Position numbers and translations under genes: made by a program
Notes under the pieces: generated by a model
Databases searched by the model: none
Told to the model about the DNA's origin: nothing
Seen by the model: the letters and a program-made list of their open reading frames with translations, nothing else
From: Bacillota bacterium
GTDB taxonomy: Bacteria > Bacillota > Clostridia > Christensenellales > SZUA-584
Assembly: GCA_023410595.1 (NCBI GenBank)
Contig: JAEYPO010000001.1
Location: 256,260 to 320,259, forward strand
Reading direction: 5' to 3'
Length of the DNA stretch: 64,000 nt
Part shown: positions 16,311 through 24,613 of the stretch, piece by piece
Layout: every line of letters starts with the position of its first letter
Position numbering within the stretch: position 1 is the stretch's first letter

Positions 16311-17813
16311 ATGAAAAAGATAAGCAAAAAACTATTCAACAGCATAAAAACCAGAGTTATAGTATTTTTTCTGCTGACGACGATACTTACAAGCGTTACA
16401 AGCACTCTTATTCTCGGCCTCTCTAGCAATACCATAGAGAAGATGGACGATATGTTTTCCGCAAACGTCGAACTCGAAGAGTTTTTAGGCGATATGCACA
16501 AAGTAAATACTCAGCTTACGAATTATCTCGTTACTGACGATTCGGACAGCCTTATTAATTATTATATGTACAGAGACGTGTTTACAGAAAAAGCGAAAAA
16601 ACTGTTTGACGAATCGCACGGTATCTATAATCAGGACGACCTCATATACAAAGACATTGCCTATATGGTGAAATCGTTTGCCGAGGAAACGGATAAGGCG
16701 GCGGAAGCAAAGGGCATAAACGACGCGGATGAATATATAACAAGGTATGCGGAGGCCAACAAGATAACCGGGTATATACAGACATGGGCGGACAAGCTCA
16801 ACTTAAGCATACTTGACGTGAATACGGCACAATACTTAAGCATGTCGGAAGACCTTAATAACCTGCGCACGGCAAACATCGTGCTGCTGTTGTCTGCCAT
16901 TGGGCTTAATGTAATGGTAATATCATACCTTGCGTATAACATGACAAAGCCGATAATAAAACTCGCGCATTCCGCGGAAGAAATGTCAAAGGGCAACTTC
17001 GACGCAGACGATGTTGAAGTGCATTCCGAAGATGAATTAAGCGTCATGGCGAACGCGTTCAATACTATGAAGCACAGCATAAGGAAGTACATAGACGAGC
17101 TTCATAACAAAGCCGATACCGAATCTATGCTGCTCGAACAGCAGATAGAAAACTTGAAAATTCATTCGCTGCTGGCCGACGCGGAGATGAAAGCGCTGCA
17201 GATGCAGATAAACCCGCATTTTCTGTTCAATACATTAAACGCGGGCGTACAGCTCGCGACGTTGGAGGGTGCGGAAAGAACGTCAAATTTTTTGGATGAT
17301 ATTGCGAAGATTTTCCGGTATAATGTAAAGAGCCTAGACAGAAAAGTAAAGATAAAGGATGAGATTGATACTGTCCGGGCGTACAGCAACCTGTTCCACG
17401 TCCGCTTCGGAGACATCATCAGATTCGATTACAATATAGACTGCAGCCTTTTGGATATAGACGTGCCGCCGCTTATTATTCAGCCGCTTGTGGAGAACGC
17501 GGCTATTCACGGCATAGGTGAGAAGGAAACGGGCGGAGAGATATATATTTCTCTTGAAAGGGGAGAAAAGAGCGTATACATAAGCGTTCAGGACAACGGG
17601 GTAGGCATGAGTGAGGATACGGTGCAAAAGATACTCGGATGTCATAGATTCGAGAGCGAGAAATCGGGACATACCACAGGCATAGGCCTGTATAACGTGG
17701 TGCAGAGGTTAAGGTTATTCTTTGACTGCGAAGACGTGATAGCGGTGGAAAGCGAGCCGGGCAAGGGAACTAAAGTAACGCTGGTGATTCCTCTCCCTAA
17801 CATGGCAAACTGA
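16311..17813 (+). CDS. Sensor histidine kinase (YesM/LytS type)
   Basis: 500 residues: membrane segment 1 (about 16-38), an extracytoplasmic helical region of 145 residues, membrane segment 2 (about 188-208), HAMP, a coiled coil, then the His_kinase domain with phospho-acceptor His303 in 'QINPHFLFNTLN'. The ATPase part has 'IIQPLVENAAIHG' (N box), 'DNGVGMS' and 'TGIGLYNVVQRL'. It phosphorylates the response regulator encoded 9 nt downstream. The small extracellular region and adjacent tethered binding protein suggest signal input through protein contact. Confidence 0.92.
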   Translation: MKKISKKLFNSIKTRVIVFFLLTTILTSVTSTLILGLSSNTIEKMDDMFSANVELEEFLGDMHKVNTQLTNYLVTDDSDSLINYYMYRDVFTEKAKKLFDESHGIYNQDDLIYKDIAYMVKSFAEETDKAAEAKGINDADEYITRYAEANKITGYIQTWADKLNLSILDVNTAQYLSMSEDLNNLRTANIVLLLSAIGLNVMVISYLAYNMTKPIIKLAHSAEEMSKGNFDADDVEVHSEDELSVMANAFNTMKHSIRKYIDELHNKADTESMLLEQQIENLKIHSLLADAEMKALQMQINPHFLFNTLNAGVQLATLEGAERTSNFLDDIAKIFRYNVKSLDRKVKIKDEIDTVRAYSNLFHVRFGDIIRFDYNIDCSLLDIDVPPLIIQPLVENAAIHGIGEKETGGEIYISLERGEKSVYISVQDNGVGMSEDTVQKILGCHRFESEKSGHTTGIGLYNVVQRLRLFFDCEDVIAVESEPGKGTKVTLVIPLPNMAN

Positions 17814-17822
17814 CAAAGGAGG

Positions 17823-19421
17823 ATGGTGAAAGATATGTACACCCTTATGGTATGCGACGACGAACAGATAGTTATAGAATCTGTCCAGCATATCGTTGAA
17901 AAAGAATTCAAGGATATACAGCTTGTCGAGACCGCGAGATCGGGAAGGGAAGCGATAGAGAAGACAAGGACTATGCGGCCGGACATAATACTTACCGATA
18001 TTAAGATGCCGGGCATAAGCGGCCTGGAAGCGGTTAAGGAAATCAAGAGGATACATAACGACGTCAAATTCGTAATAGTGTCCGTATACGAATATTTCGA
18101 ATACGCAAAGCAGGCTGTAGAGCTGGGCGTCAGCGAATACCTCATAAAGCCGGTAAAGAAAGCAAGCCTTGTCGAAACGCTTACGCGCATAGCGCGCCAG
18201 CTGGATGATGAAAGAAAAAAATATGACCAGGAGCTGGAAACGCGTGAAAAGATAGAAAAGATGATGACTGTCGTCGAACACGGCTTCATATATTCGTTTT
18301 TACTCTCTCAGCCGCACAAAACGGATATAGGCAGATATAAGAAGGAATTCTTCGACATGCAAAACGACTCGGGATACATATTTGTAATGACGTTTAAAAG
18401 GAGAGGCGAGCACGACACCGGTAAGCAGCTGGGCGACGCAGCCCAGAGCCAGAAGTTTTATACGTATTTTAAGGACAGCCTTAAGTATAAGAACAAATGC
18501 ATTGTAGGGCCGGTTATGCTGGACAGGGTAGTCGTTTATATGGCGCAGAGCGTCGACGACCCTTATCAGCAGCGGGTACAAGCCATAGCCTGCCTTGAAG
18601 AGATAGTGTATGCGATGGAGAAAAAGTACGATATGGACTTCAGGGTGGGAATAGGAAAGGTGCACAGCGACCAGGATATAATGACGTCTTATCAGGAAGC
18701 GCTCAAGGCGCTGCACTGCAAGGAAGGCGGAAAGATATCGCACATAGACGATATAGCGCTGGGCACAAGCGACGATGTGTTCGAGATACTCGCGGTCGAG
18801 CATAAGCTCATAGAGTACATAGAAACGGGAGACGTGCAGCGGTGCCTTACGGAACTGGCGGATATATTCAGGAAATTCCCCGATTTTTTCGAGCAGGAAA
18901 GGCTTCGCTACAGCATCGTTGAAATGATGGTCGCCGCGCACAGGATAGCCATACAGAATGGTATGGATGATGACAACAGCTTAGAGTACGGCCAATACAT
19001 AAAGCAGATATTAAGCTGCCGTACAAGGGACGAATTCGAACAGATGTGTATTGAAAAGATAAGGCTTATAGCGGGAAAGATAAGCGTTATCAAGAAAAAG
19101 GTGATAAGCAACATCATAGACAAGGCAAACAGGATAATCGACGAACGGTTCAGCCAGGAACTCACGCTTGACGAAATATCCAAAGAGCTCTATATAAGCC
19201 CGCAGTATTTCAGCAGGCTTTATAAGAGCGAGATGGGAATAAATTTCATTGAAAGGCTTACCGAGGTCAGGATAAAAAACGCGAAAAAACTTATGAAGGA
19301 GAGCGAACATAACGTAAAAGAGATATGTTTTATGTCAGGGTATAGTGATCCTAATTATTTCAGCAGGTTGTTTAAAAAGCATGAAGGAGTATCCCCGTCG
19401 GAGTATCTTAAACAAATCTAA
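17823..19421 (+). CDS. Response regulator with C-terminal AraC-type DNA-binding domain (YesN type)
   Basis: 532 residues. The receiver domain carries the acidic pocket 'VCDDEQ', phospho-acceptor Asp59 in 'IILTDIKMPG' and the lysine in 'YLIKPVKK'. A long linker with a coiled region follows (about 125-420). The C-terminal 100 residues are an AraC double helix-turn-helix ('LTLDEISKELYISPQYFSRLYKSEMG' split over two helices, then 'VKEICFMSGYSDPNYFSRLFKKHEGVSP'). It is the output of the upstream kinase and probably activates the ChvE/GguAB transporter, xylA or both. An AAAGGAGG site precedes the ATG. Confidence 0.93.
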   Translation: MVKDMYTLMVCDDEQIVIESVQHIVEKEFKDIQLVETARSGREAIEKTRTMRPDIILTDIKMPGISGLEAVKEIKRIHNDVKFVIVSVYEYFEYAKQAVELGVSEYLIKPVKKASLVETLTRIARQLDDERKKYDQELETREKIEKMMTVVEHGFIYSFLLSQPHKTDIGRYKKEFFDMQNDSGYIFVMTFKRRGEHDTGKQLGDAAQSQKFYTYFKDSLKYKNKCIVGPVMLDRVVVYMAQSVDDPYQQRVQAIACLEEIVYAMEKKYDMDFRVGIGKVHSDQDIMTSYQEALKALHCKEGGKISHIDDIALGTSDDVFEILAVEHKLIEYIETGDVQRCLTELADIFRKFPDFFEQERLRYSIVEMMVAAHRIAIQNGMDDDNSLEYGQYIKQILSCRTRDEFEQMCIEKIRLIAGKISVIKKKVISNIIDKANRIIDERFSQELTLDEISKELYISPQYFSRLYKSEMGINFIERLTEVRIKNAKKLMKESEHNVKEICFMSGYSDPNYFSRLFKKHEGVSPSEYLKQI

Positions 19422-19432
19422 GGAGGTTTGTA

Positions 19433-20476
19433 ATGAAAAGAATAGGTGCGCTGCTTTTAACGCTTGCTTTGATTCTTTCGTGCGGCTGCAGTTCGGTTCA
19501 GACGTTTAAAAACGACGACGACGAAATTAAAATCGGCTTCATATATGAAACCATGACTTTGGAAAGATGGCAAAGAGACCGGGATATTTTTGCTTCTGAA
19601 GCGGGCAAATTAGGAGCCGAGGTCATCGTTAAAAACGCCTATGAAGACAGCGTACGCCAGGAAGCCTTAGGCATGGAGCTTGTAAACGAAGGCGTAGACG
19701 TTCTGGTTATCGTGGCGTACGACAAAGACGCGCTGACCGACCTTGTGAAATACGCCCACAACAACAACGTAAAGGTGATAGCGTACGACAGGACGATAAA
19801 GAATGCCAATGTCGACCTTTATATCTCGTTCGATAATACCCGGGTTGGAGAGCTGATGGGTGAATCGGCGGTTAAAACAGTGCCTAAGGGCAATTACCTG
19901 ATACTCAACGGCACGCAGAGAGACGATAACTCGTTTTACCTTAACAAAGGGTATTTCAGCAAGCTGGAACCGCTTATCAAAAAAGGCGATATCAACATAG
20001 TCGGCGAAACATGGGTCGATCTGTGGCGCGACGAGGGGTCATACGACTTTGTAAAGGAAAAGCTTTCGGAAGGCGTTACGTTCGACGCTGTCATAGCCGC
20101 CAACGATCAGCTCGCGGAAGGGGCGGTAAGAGCGCTCAGCGAAAACAGGCTGGCGGGCAAGATATTCGTTTCTGGCCAGGACGCGGAATTGGTGGCGTGC
20201 CAGAGGGTAGTGGAAGGTACGCAGAATATGACGGTATACAAGCCAATTAGCGTGCTCGCGAAAGGCGCCGCCGAATATGCCGTCAAGATGGCCAAGGGCG
20301 AAGACATAGGGGAGTGCGGCAAGTTTTCGGACGGCACGTATGAGATAAATTACGTCGTGTACGACCCGATACTCGTAACAAAAGAAGACATCATGAACAC
20401 CGTGATAAAAGACGGGTTCTATACGATGGAACAGGTGTACGCGAACGTTCCAAGGGACGAATGGCCGCAGCAGTAA
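19433..20476 (+). CDS. xylF: D-xylose-binding lipoprotein (XylF-like)
   Basis: 347 residues. Lipobox SCGC (Cys at about 19). The mature part tracks E. coli XylF through the protein: 'LERWQRDRDIF', 'GVDVLVIVAYDKDAL', 'VIAYDRTI', 'YISFDNTRVGELM', 'WVDLW', 'VSGQDAELVACQRV' and 'NMTVYKPISVLAKGAAEYAV'. It therefore most likely binds D-xylose. No ATPase or permease gene lies beside it, so it either shares the ChvE-linked GguAB transporter 5 kb upstream or supplies ligand to the kinase. It follows the response regulator by 11 nt with a perfect AAGGAGG site and precedes xylA. Confidence 0.9.
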   Translation: MKRIGALLLTLALILSCGCSSVQTFKNDDDEIKIGFIYETMTLERWQRDRDIFASEAGKLGAEVIVKNAYEDSVRQEALGMELVNEGVDVLVIVAYDKDALTDLVKYAHNNNVKVIAYDRTIKNANVDLYISFDNTRVGELMGESAVKTVPKGNYLILNGTQRDDNSFYLNKGYFSKLEPLIKKGDINIVGETWVDLWRDEGSYDFVKEKLSEGVTFDAVIAANDQLAEGAVRALSENRLAGKIFVSGQDAELVACQRVVEGTQNMTVYKPISVLAKGAAEYAVKMAKGEDIGECGKFSDGTYEINYVVYDPILVTKEDIMNTVIKDGFYTMEQVYANVPRDEWPQQ

Positions 20477-20521
20477 ATGCGACAGCCAATTTTATAAATT
20501 ACTTTTATGAAAGGATGTATT

Positions 20522-21844
20522 ATGAAACAGTATTTTCCTAATGTAAAAACCGTAGAGTACACAGAAGACAAGACACGAGAAGGATTGTTTTTCCGCCGGT
20601 ACAGGCCGGACGCCGTCGTGGGCGGGAAGACGATGAAGGAACAGCTCAAGTTCTCAATGGCATACTGGCATACGCTGGGCGGGGGCGGCAAGGATATGTT
20701 CGACCTCGACACCGGCACCATCTCACACCCGTGGGCTGGAATGACGCCTATGGAAGCAGCAAAGGAGAAGGTTTACGCCGCGTTCGAGTTCATGCAGAAG
20801 CTGGGCATAGAATATTTCTGCTTCCATGACAGGGACATAGCTCCCGAGGGAGATACTCTTGCCGAGACGAACAGGAACCTTGACGAGATAGTAAAGCTCA
20901 TAAAGAGCATGATGGACGAAACGGGCATAAAGCTCCTTTGGGGTACGGCCAATATGTTCTCCAACCCCAAGTTTACGCACGGAGCCTCCACAAGCTGCAA
21001 CGCGGACGTATTCGCATGCGCGGCCGCGCAGGTTAAGAAGGCGATGGAGATAACAAAGGAGCTCGGCGGAACGAACTATGTGTTCTGGGGTGGCCGCGAG
21101 GGCTATGAGACGCTGCTCAATACCGACCTGAAGCTCGAGCTCGACAACATGGGGCGCTTCATGCATATGGCGGTGGACTACGCCAAAGAAATAGGCTTTG
21201 ACGGACAGTTCCTCATAGAGCCCAAGCCCAAAGAGCCCACAAAGCACCAATACGACTTCGACGTAGCGTCCGGGGCTGCGTTCCTTAAAACGTACGGGCT
21301 AGATAAGGACTTTAAGTTCAACATAGAAGCTAACCACGCGACGCTCGCGGGACATACGTTCCAGCACGAGCTGCGTTATGCAAGGGTAAACGACATGCTC
21401 GGCTCTATAGACGCTAACCAGGGCGATATGCTTCTTGGATGGGATACCGACCAGTTCCCGACCGACCTTTACAACACGACGCTGTGCATGTACGAAGTGC
21501 TGATGATGGGCGGATTTGGCAAAGGCGGCCTCAACTTCGACGCGAAGGTTAGAAGGAATTCATTTAAGCATGAAGACCTTTTCTATGCGCACGCGGCGGG
21601 CATGGACACGTTCGCGAAAGGCCTAGTTACGGCTCAGAAGCTCTTAGACGACGGCGTGTTCGAAACGTTTATAAAGAACAGGTACGCAAGCTATGAATCG
21701 GGCATTGGCAAGGAAATCGTGTCCGGCAAAGCCGACTTTGCATCGCTTGAGAAATACGCCGCGGGGCTCGGCAAAATAGAGAACAGCTCCGGACGGCAGG
21801 AATACCTTGAGCTGCTGCTCAACGAATATCTGCTCAGCGACTGA
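20522..21844 (+). CDS. xylA: Xylose isomerase
   Basis: 440 residues, the length of class II xylose isomerases. Clear signatures: 'SMAYWHTLGGGGKDMF', 'FCFHDRDIAPEG' with the catalytic histidine, 'VFWGGREGYETLLNTD', 'FLIEPKPKEPTKHQYD' with metal-binding Glu and Lys, 'NIEANHATLAGHTFQHE' and 'GWDTDQFPTD'. It converts D-xylose to D-xylulose. The ATG at 20522 is preceded by AAAGGATG; an in-frame ATG at 20507 is less likely. Its place after a xylose-binding protein and a sugar-sensing two-component system suggests xylose-induced expression. No xylulokinase is adjacent; one lies at 53.7 kb. Confidence 0.96.
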   Translation: MKQYFPNVKTVEYTEDKTREGLFFRRYRPDAVVGGKTMKEQLKFSMAYWHTLGGGGKDMFDLDTGTISHPWAGMTPMEAAKEKVYAAFEFMQKLGIEYFCFHDRDIAPEGDTLAETNRNLDEIVKLIKSMMDETGIKLLWGTANMFSNPKFTHGASTSCNADVFACAAAQVKKAMEITKELGGTNYVFWGGREGYETLLNTDLKLELDNMGRFMHMAVDYAKEIGFDGQFLIEPKPKEPTKHQYDFDVASGAAFLKTYGLDKDFKFNIEANHATLAGHTFQHELRYARVNDMLGSIDANQGDMLLGWDTDQFPTDLYNTTLCMYEVLMMGGFGKGGLNFDAKVRRNSFKHEDLFYAHAAGMDTFAKGLVTAQKLLDDGVFETFIKNRYASYESGIGKEIVSGKADFASLEKYAAGLGKIENSSGRQEYLELLLNEYLLSD

Positions 21845-21890
21845 TTGAATATCTTAACAGTAAATAAATGTTTTAACATTAACAAATGTG

Positions 21891-21937
21891 GTTATATTAT
21901 GGGGGACTAACGATAATATGTTGTCCCCCAATTATAA
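21891..21937 (+). terminator. Long hairpin terminator after xylA
   Basis: GTTATA...GGGGGAC pairs with GTCCCCC..TATAAC over about 14 bp with small bulges; the GGGGGAC/GTCCCCC core is perfect (21901-21907 with 21923-21929). It lies about 50 nt after the xylA stop. Confidence 0.65.
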
Positions 21938-22152
21938 CCTGTTATGCTGCTTGCCACTTCTATTGCCAAACGGGTGAGACCGGGGTCTCTCGGGCGTCTT
22001 AGCGGCGCTATAGGGTGATAACATCATTATCACCGGATACAGCAATAAGCTGCCGTATTGCCTTTGTTGATAGACTTATTTTTTTCACATCATGTTATCT
22101 TTACTAAAGCAGCTTTGAAGACATTCTAAATGTACACGTGGCTTAAATTAGT

Positions 22153-22231
22153 ACGCCCAAAAAGCCGTTATGCTTGATGGGTGTAGATACGGGGCCCCGG
22201 CAAGTCGTTAGGCTTGATGGGGTGTAATTCG
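22153..22231 (+). repeat. Two tandem copies of the 42-nt hairpin repeat
   Basis: The second copy (22190-22231) begins CGGGGCCCC and continues GGCAAGTCGTTAGGCTTGATGGGGTG, matching the consensus at 25975-26016 except for a few bases. The first copy (about 22153-22187) has lost the GGGGTCCCC half and part of the stem. Both lie in the same orientation as the downstream gene. Confidence 0.7.
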
Positions 22232-22356
22232 CATCTTTGTCAGCCTGATTTGCATGGTTTTGCGTTCATAACATGTGACTTAAGTAATTGCTTTGGCCTT
22301 TGTTAACGGCTCTTTACAGTATTTTTATAATTATCGATTAAGAAGGGGTGTTTGTA

Positions 22357-24258
22357 ATGTCGTCGGAAGAAATTTTAAGCAAACTGGCAAGCTGGGATCT
22401 GCAGGAGGATATTGCGGACGGCGAAGGCGCGGCTTTATACAACCAGCTTCAGGAGCATTTTACAAAGTTCTTCGCATATTTTGAAAATATATCGCGAATC
22501 TCCAGCCAGCTCAATATCGTGGTGCAGGATTTTCTCACCGAATCAAGCCAGGTGGAGCAGGTGGCCGTGTTCCTTAAAAAGGGCGCGGATCGACAGACGT
22601 TGGACATAGGGCAGTCAAAAAAGCTTGTCGAGGATTTTACCGAAAAAATAAACGCTATATTCGCCAAATCTAAGGATATCATTTCTCTGGCATACGACAT
22701 GGAAAAGACAAACCAGAACGTAAGTGATTCGGTAAAGCAGCTCGTTTCTAACCAGGCCAAGAACGACGAGGCTATACGCGACATAAACGAGGTTATAAAG
22801 AATCTTATTAACAAGACGCAGAGAATAAGAGATATAACGAACCTTATAAACAGGATATCAAGCGAAACAAACCTATTGGGGCTTAACGCGAAAGTGGAGG
22901 CGGTGCACGCCGGAGCGGCCGGCAAGGGGTTCTCGGTCGTCGCGGACGAGATACAGCGCCTTTCTAGCGAGAGCAAGGAGGCGAGCGTCAACATAAGCGA
23001 CACTATAAAGAGCGTTACCGACGAGATAAGCCATCTCGAGAGCGTCGCGTTAAAATCGCAGGACGCGTTTACCGCCCAAAGGGATACCGTAGACGAAGTC
23101 AGCAATGTGATAGCCAAAAACAGCGAATTCATAAACACGTATATAAGCGAGCAGAAGAGCTTCAACGAATCCATCGCGGCGATAAAGGACGATGAAAACA
23201 TACTCGCCGACTCGATCTCGAATATCTTCTCATCGGTGAGGGAAGTGTCCGCTACCGCGCATGAGATATCCAGCCTGACATACAACCAGAACAACTCCAT
23301 TTCGCTGCTGGGCAAGCTGGACGCGGATTTAAGCGCAGGCGTAGCTTCCCTTGGAAATGAAAGCAAAGCCATTAAAGTACGTAAGGTAAATGCGCAAAGA
23401 AGGAAAATAGCCATGATATTCGATATAGACATAGGCTTTTGGGACCCTACAAAGAAGGAAGCAATAAAGGCCGCTGAAACATATAACTATGACGTCGAGT
23501 TCTTCGCCCCCAAATCGAGAGGGGTAAGCGGAACGAGAGAGATGGCATCGTTCCTCGATCGTATCATAGAAGAAAAGTATGACGGGCTTGTGATAAGCCC
23601 CATAGACGACGATCTTATTTATCAGCGCCTTAGGCGCCTTAACGGCATGGGCACAAAGATAGTGTTTATAAATTCGAAGATAGACAACATAGATTACGTC
23701 TCGCTGATACAGACGGAAGGACTTGCGGCGGGCGCGGCGGCAGCCCGGGTAGTTATAGGCGCTATGGGTAATCAGGGGGAAGTTATCGTCAACACGTGGA
23801 CGGATACGTATATCTCCGCAATAGATAACCGTAAGAACGGGTTCATACAGGAGCTCGGAAGAAATACGAATATAACGGTGCACGAAGTGGGGGTAAAGAG
23901 CAAGCTGTTTGACAACGAGATAGAGAGGTCGGTAGGGGCGATACTGAGCGCGGCACAGGGCGCGCGGTTCATATTCCTCACGAACTGCGAATGGGGCCTT
24001 TATGTGGCCGAGTATATTAAAAAGCACCGCAGCGGCATACAGGTCATTACGATAGACTTTACGAAGGAGATACAGCAGGCTATGAGCGAAGGCCATATAC
24101 ACTACGCTATGGGACAGCGGGCGTATTCGTGGGGAAGCATGGCGATAGACTTCATTGACAAAAGCTTCTCCGGCAAACAGGTCAATAAGTTCATAGACAC
24201 GGGCACGTACGAAGTCAACCGGCAGAACATGAACATTTATAAGAGCATGGTGTTTTAA
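22357..24258 (+). CDS. Soluble chemoreceptor signalling domain fused to a sugar-binding-protein fold
   Basis: 633 residues with no membrane segment or signal peptide. Residues 1-330 are helical: an N-terminal bundle and a methyl-accepting chemotaxis signalling domain with the recognisable hairpin tip region 'ISSETNLLGLNAKVEAVHAG' and 'GFSVVADEIQRLSSESKEA' (about 168-210). From about residue 345 the protein is a type I periplasmic-binding fold: 'KIAMIFDIDIGFWDP', 'KYDGLVISPIDDDL', 'KIVFINSKID', 'YISAIDNRKNGFIQEL', 'FLTNCEWGLYVAEYI', 'VITIDFTKEIQQAM'. It therefore looks like a cytoplasmic receptor that senses a sugar or sugar derivative inside the cell and signals through CheA/CheW. No chemotaxis gene is adjacent. 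The ATG at 22357 follows AAGGGGTG; an in-frame GTG is at 22348. Confidence 0.9.
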   Translation: MSSEEILSKLASWDLQEDIADGEGAALYNQLQEHFTKFFAYFENISRISSQLNIVVQDFLTESSQVEQVAVFLKKGADRQTLDIGQSKKLVEDFTEKINAIFAKSKDIISLAYDMEKTNQNVSDSVKQLVSNQAKNDEAIRDINEVIKNLINKTQRIRDITNLINRISSETNLLGLNAKVEAVHAGAAGKGFSVVADEIQRLSSESKEASVNISDTIKSVTDEISHLESVALKSQDAFTAQRDTVDEVSNVIAKNSEFINTYISEQKSFNESIAAIKDDENILADSISNIFSSVREVSATAHEISSLTYNQNNSISLLGKLDADLSAGVASLGNESKAIKVRKVNAQRRKIAMIFDIDIGFWDPTKKEAIKAAETYNYDVEFFAPKSRGVSGTREMASFLDRIIEEKYDGLVISPIDDDLIYQRLRRLNGMGTKIVFINSKIDNIDYVSLIQTEGLAAGAAAARVVIGAMGNQGEVIVNTWTDTYISAIDNRKNGFIQELGRNTNITVHEVGVKSKLFDNEIERSVGAILSAAQGARFIFLTNCEWGLYVAEYIKKHRSGIQVITIDFTKEIQQAMSEGHIHYAMGQRAYSWGSMAIDFIDKSFSGKQVNKFIDTGTYEVNRQNMNIYKSMVF

Positions 24259-24304
24259 CGCATAACGATTGCGACTATATGGTCTACTGAATTTTGGCCG
24301 TATC

Positions 24305-24343
24305 AATCCAGCCGTATGAGCGAAAGCCGGGGCTGGATTTTTT
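24305..24343 (+). terminator. Rho-independent terminator after the chemoreceptor gene
   Basis: A perfect 9-bp stem AATCCAGCC/GGCTGGATT (24305-24313 with 24331-24339) runs into a T6 tract, 46 nt after the stop codon. Confidence 0.88.
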
Positions 24344-24402
24344 GTACGCTTTTTCACCCATATGTCCGGTTATAATAAAGCCTGATGCTTTGAGAAAAAC
24401 CG

Positions 24403-24431
24403 TTTACAGAACGTTTGTTCCGGTATATAAT
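24403..24431 (+). promoter_or_regulatory. Sigma-A promoter with a LexA-like SOS box filling the spacer
   Basis: TTTACA (24403-24408), a 17-nt spacer and a perfect TATAAT (24426-24431). The first 12 bases of the spacer are GAACGTTTGTTC (24409-24420), which fits the Gram-positive LexA/DinR core GAAC-N4-GTTC. A repressor bound there would cover both promoter elements. The next gene on this strand is the radical-SAM DNA-repair gene, about 180 nt downstream. Confidence 0.7.
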
Positions 24432-24613
24432 TTATATATCGAGACATAGGCATCGCTATTAATACACAATAAAAACGACAACTTGTAGAGAACGCCCCTG
24501 CCGTGTGCCCCGTAGGGGTATGTCGTTCCGGTTACTTAGATAGCATTTGTTTATTGTGGTGCAGACAGCGCATGATGATTCAGAGCGTAAGGACCGTAAG
24601 GAGCGTAAAGCGT

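Larger units (their letters stand above)
21845..22356. other. Palindrome-rich intergenic region after xylA
   Basis: 512 bases without a gene. It holds the xylA terminator (21891-21937), GAGACC-GG-GGTCTC (about 21977-21990) inside a segment resembling the repeat at 10196-10236, a perfect 8-bp hairpin GGTGATAA/TTATCACC (22014-22034) and two copies of the 42-nt repeat (22153-22187 degenerate, 22190-22231). A TATAAT at 22326-22331 may be the -10 element of the next gene; no matching -35 is evident. Confidence 0.7.

Noticed and set aside
22449..23432. Long minus-strand open frame (327 codons) opposite the chemoreceptor gene
   Set aside because: It is a shadow: Ser/Leu/Phe-rich, no ribosome-binding site, no domain, and the plus-strand protein is clearly real.
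23329..24357. Minus-strand open frame (342 codons) opposite the sugar-binding half of the chemoreceptor
   Set aside because: Arg/Tyr-rich shadow of a high-quality plus-strand domain.
24389..24408. CcpA catabolite-repression site overlapping the -35 of the radical-SAM promoter
   Set aside because: Only a partial match to the consensus; the GAAC-N4-GTTC box explains the site better.
24480..24560. Earlier start of the radical-SAM gene at 24503
   Set aside because: The added residues do not match the family N-terminus and no ribosome-binding site precedes that start; 24614 has both.
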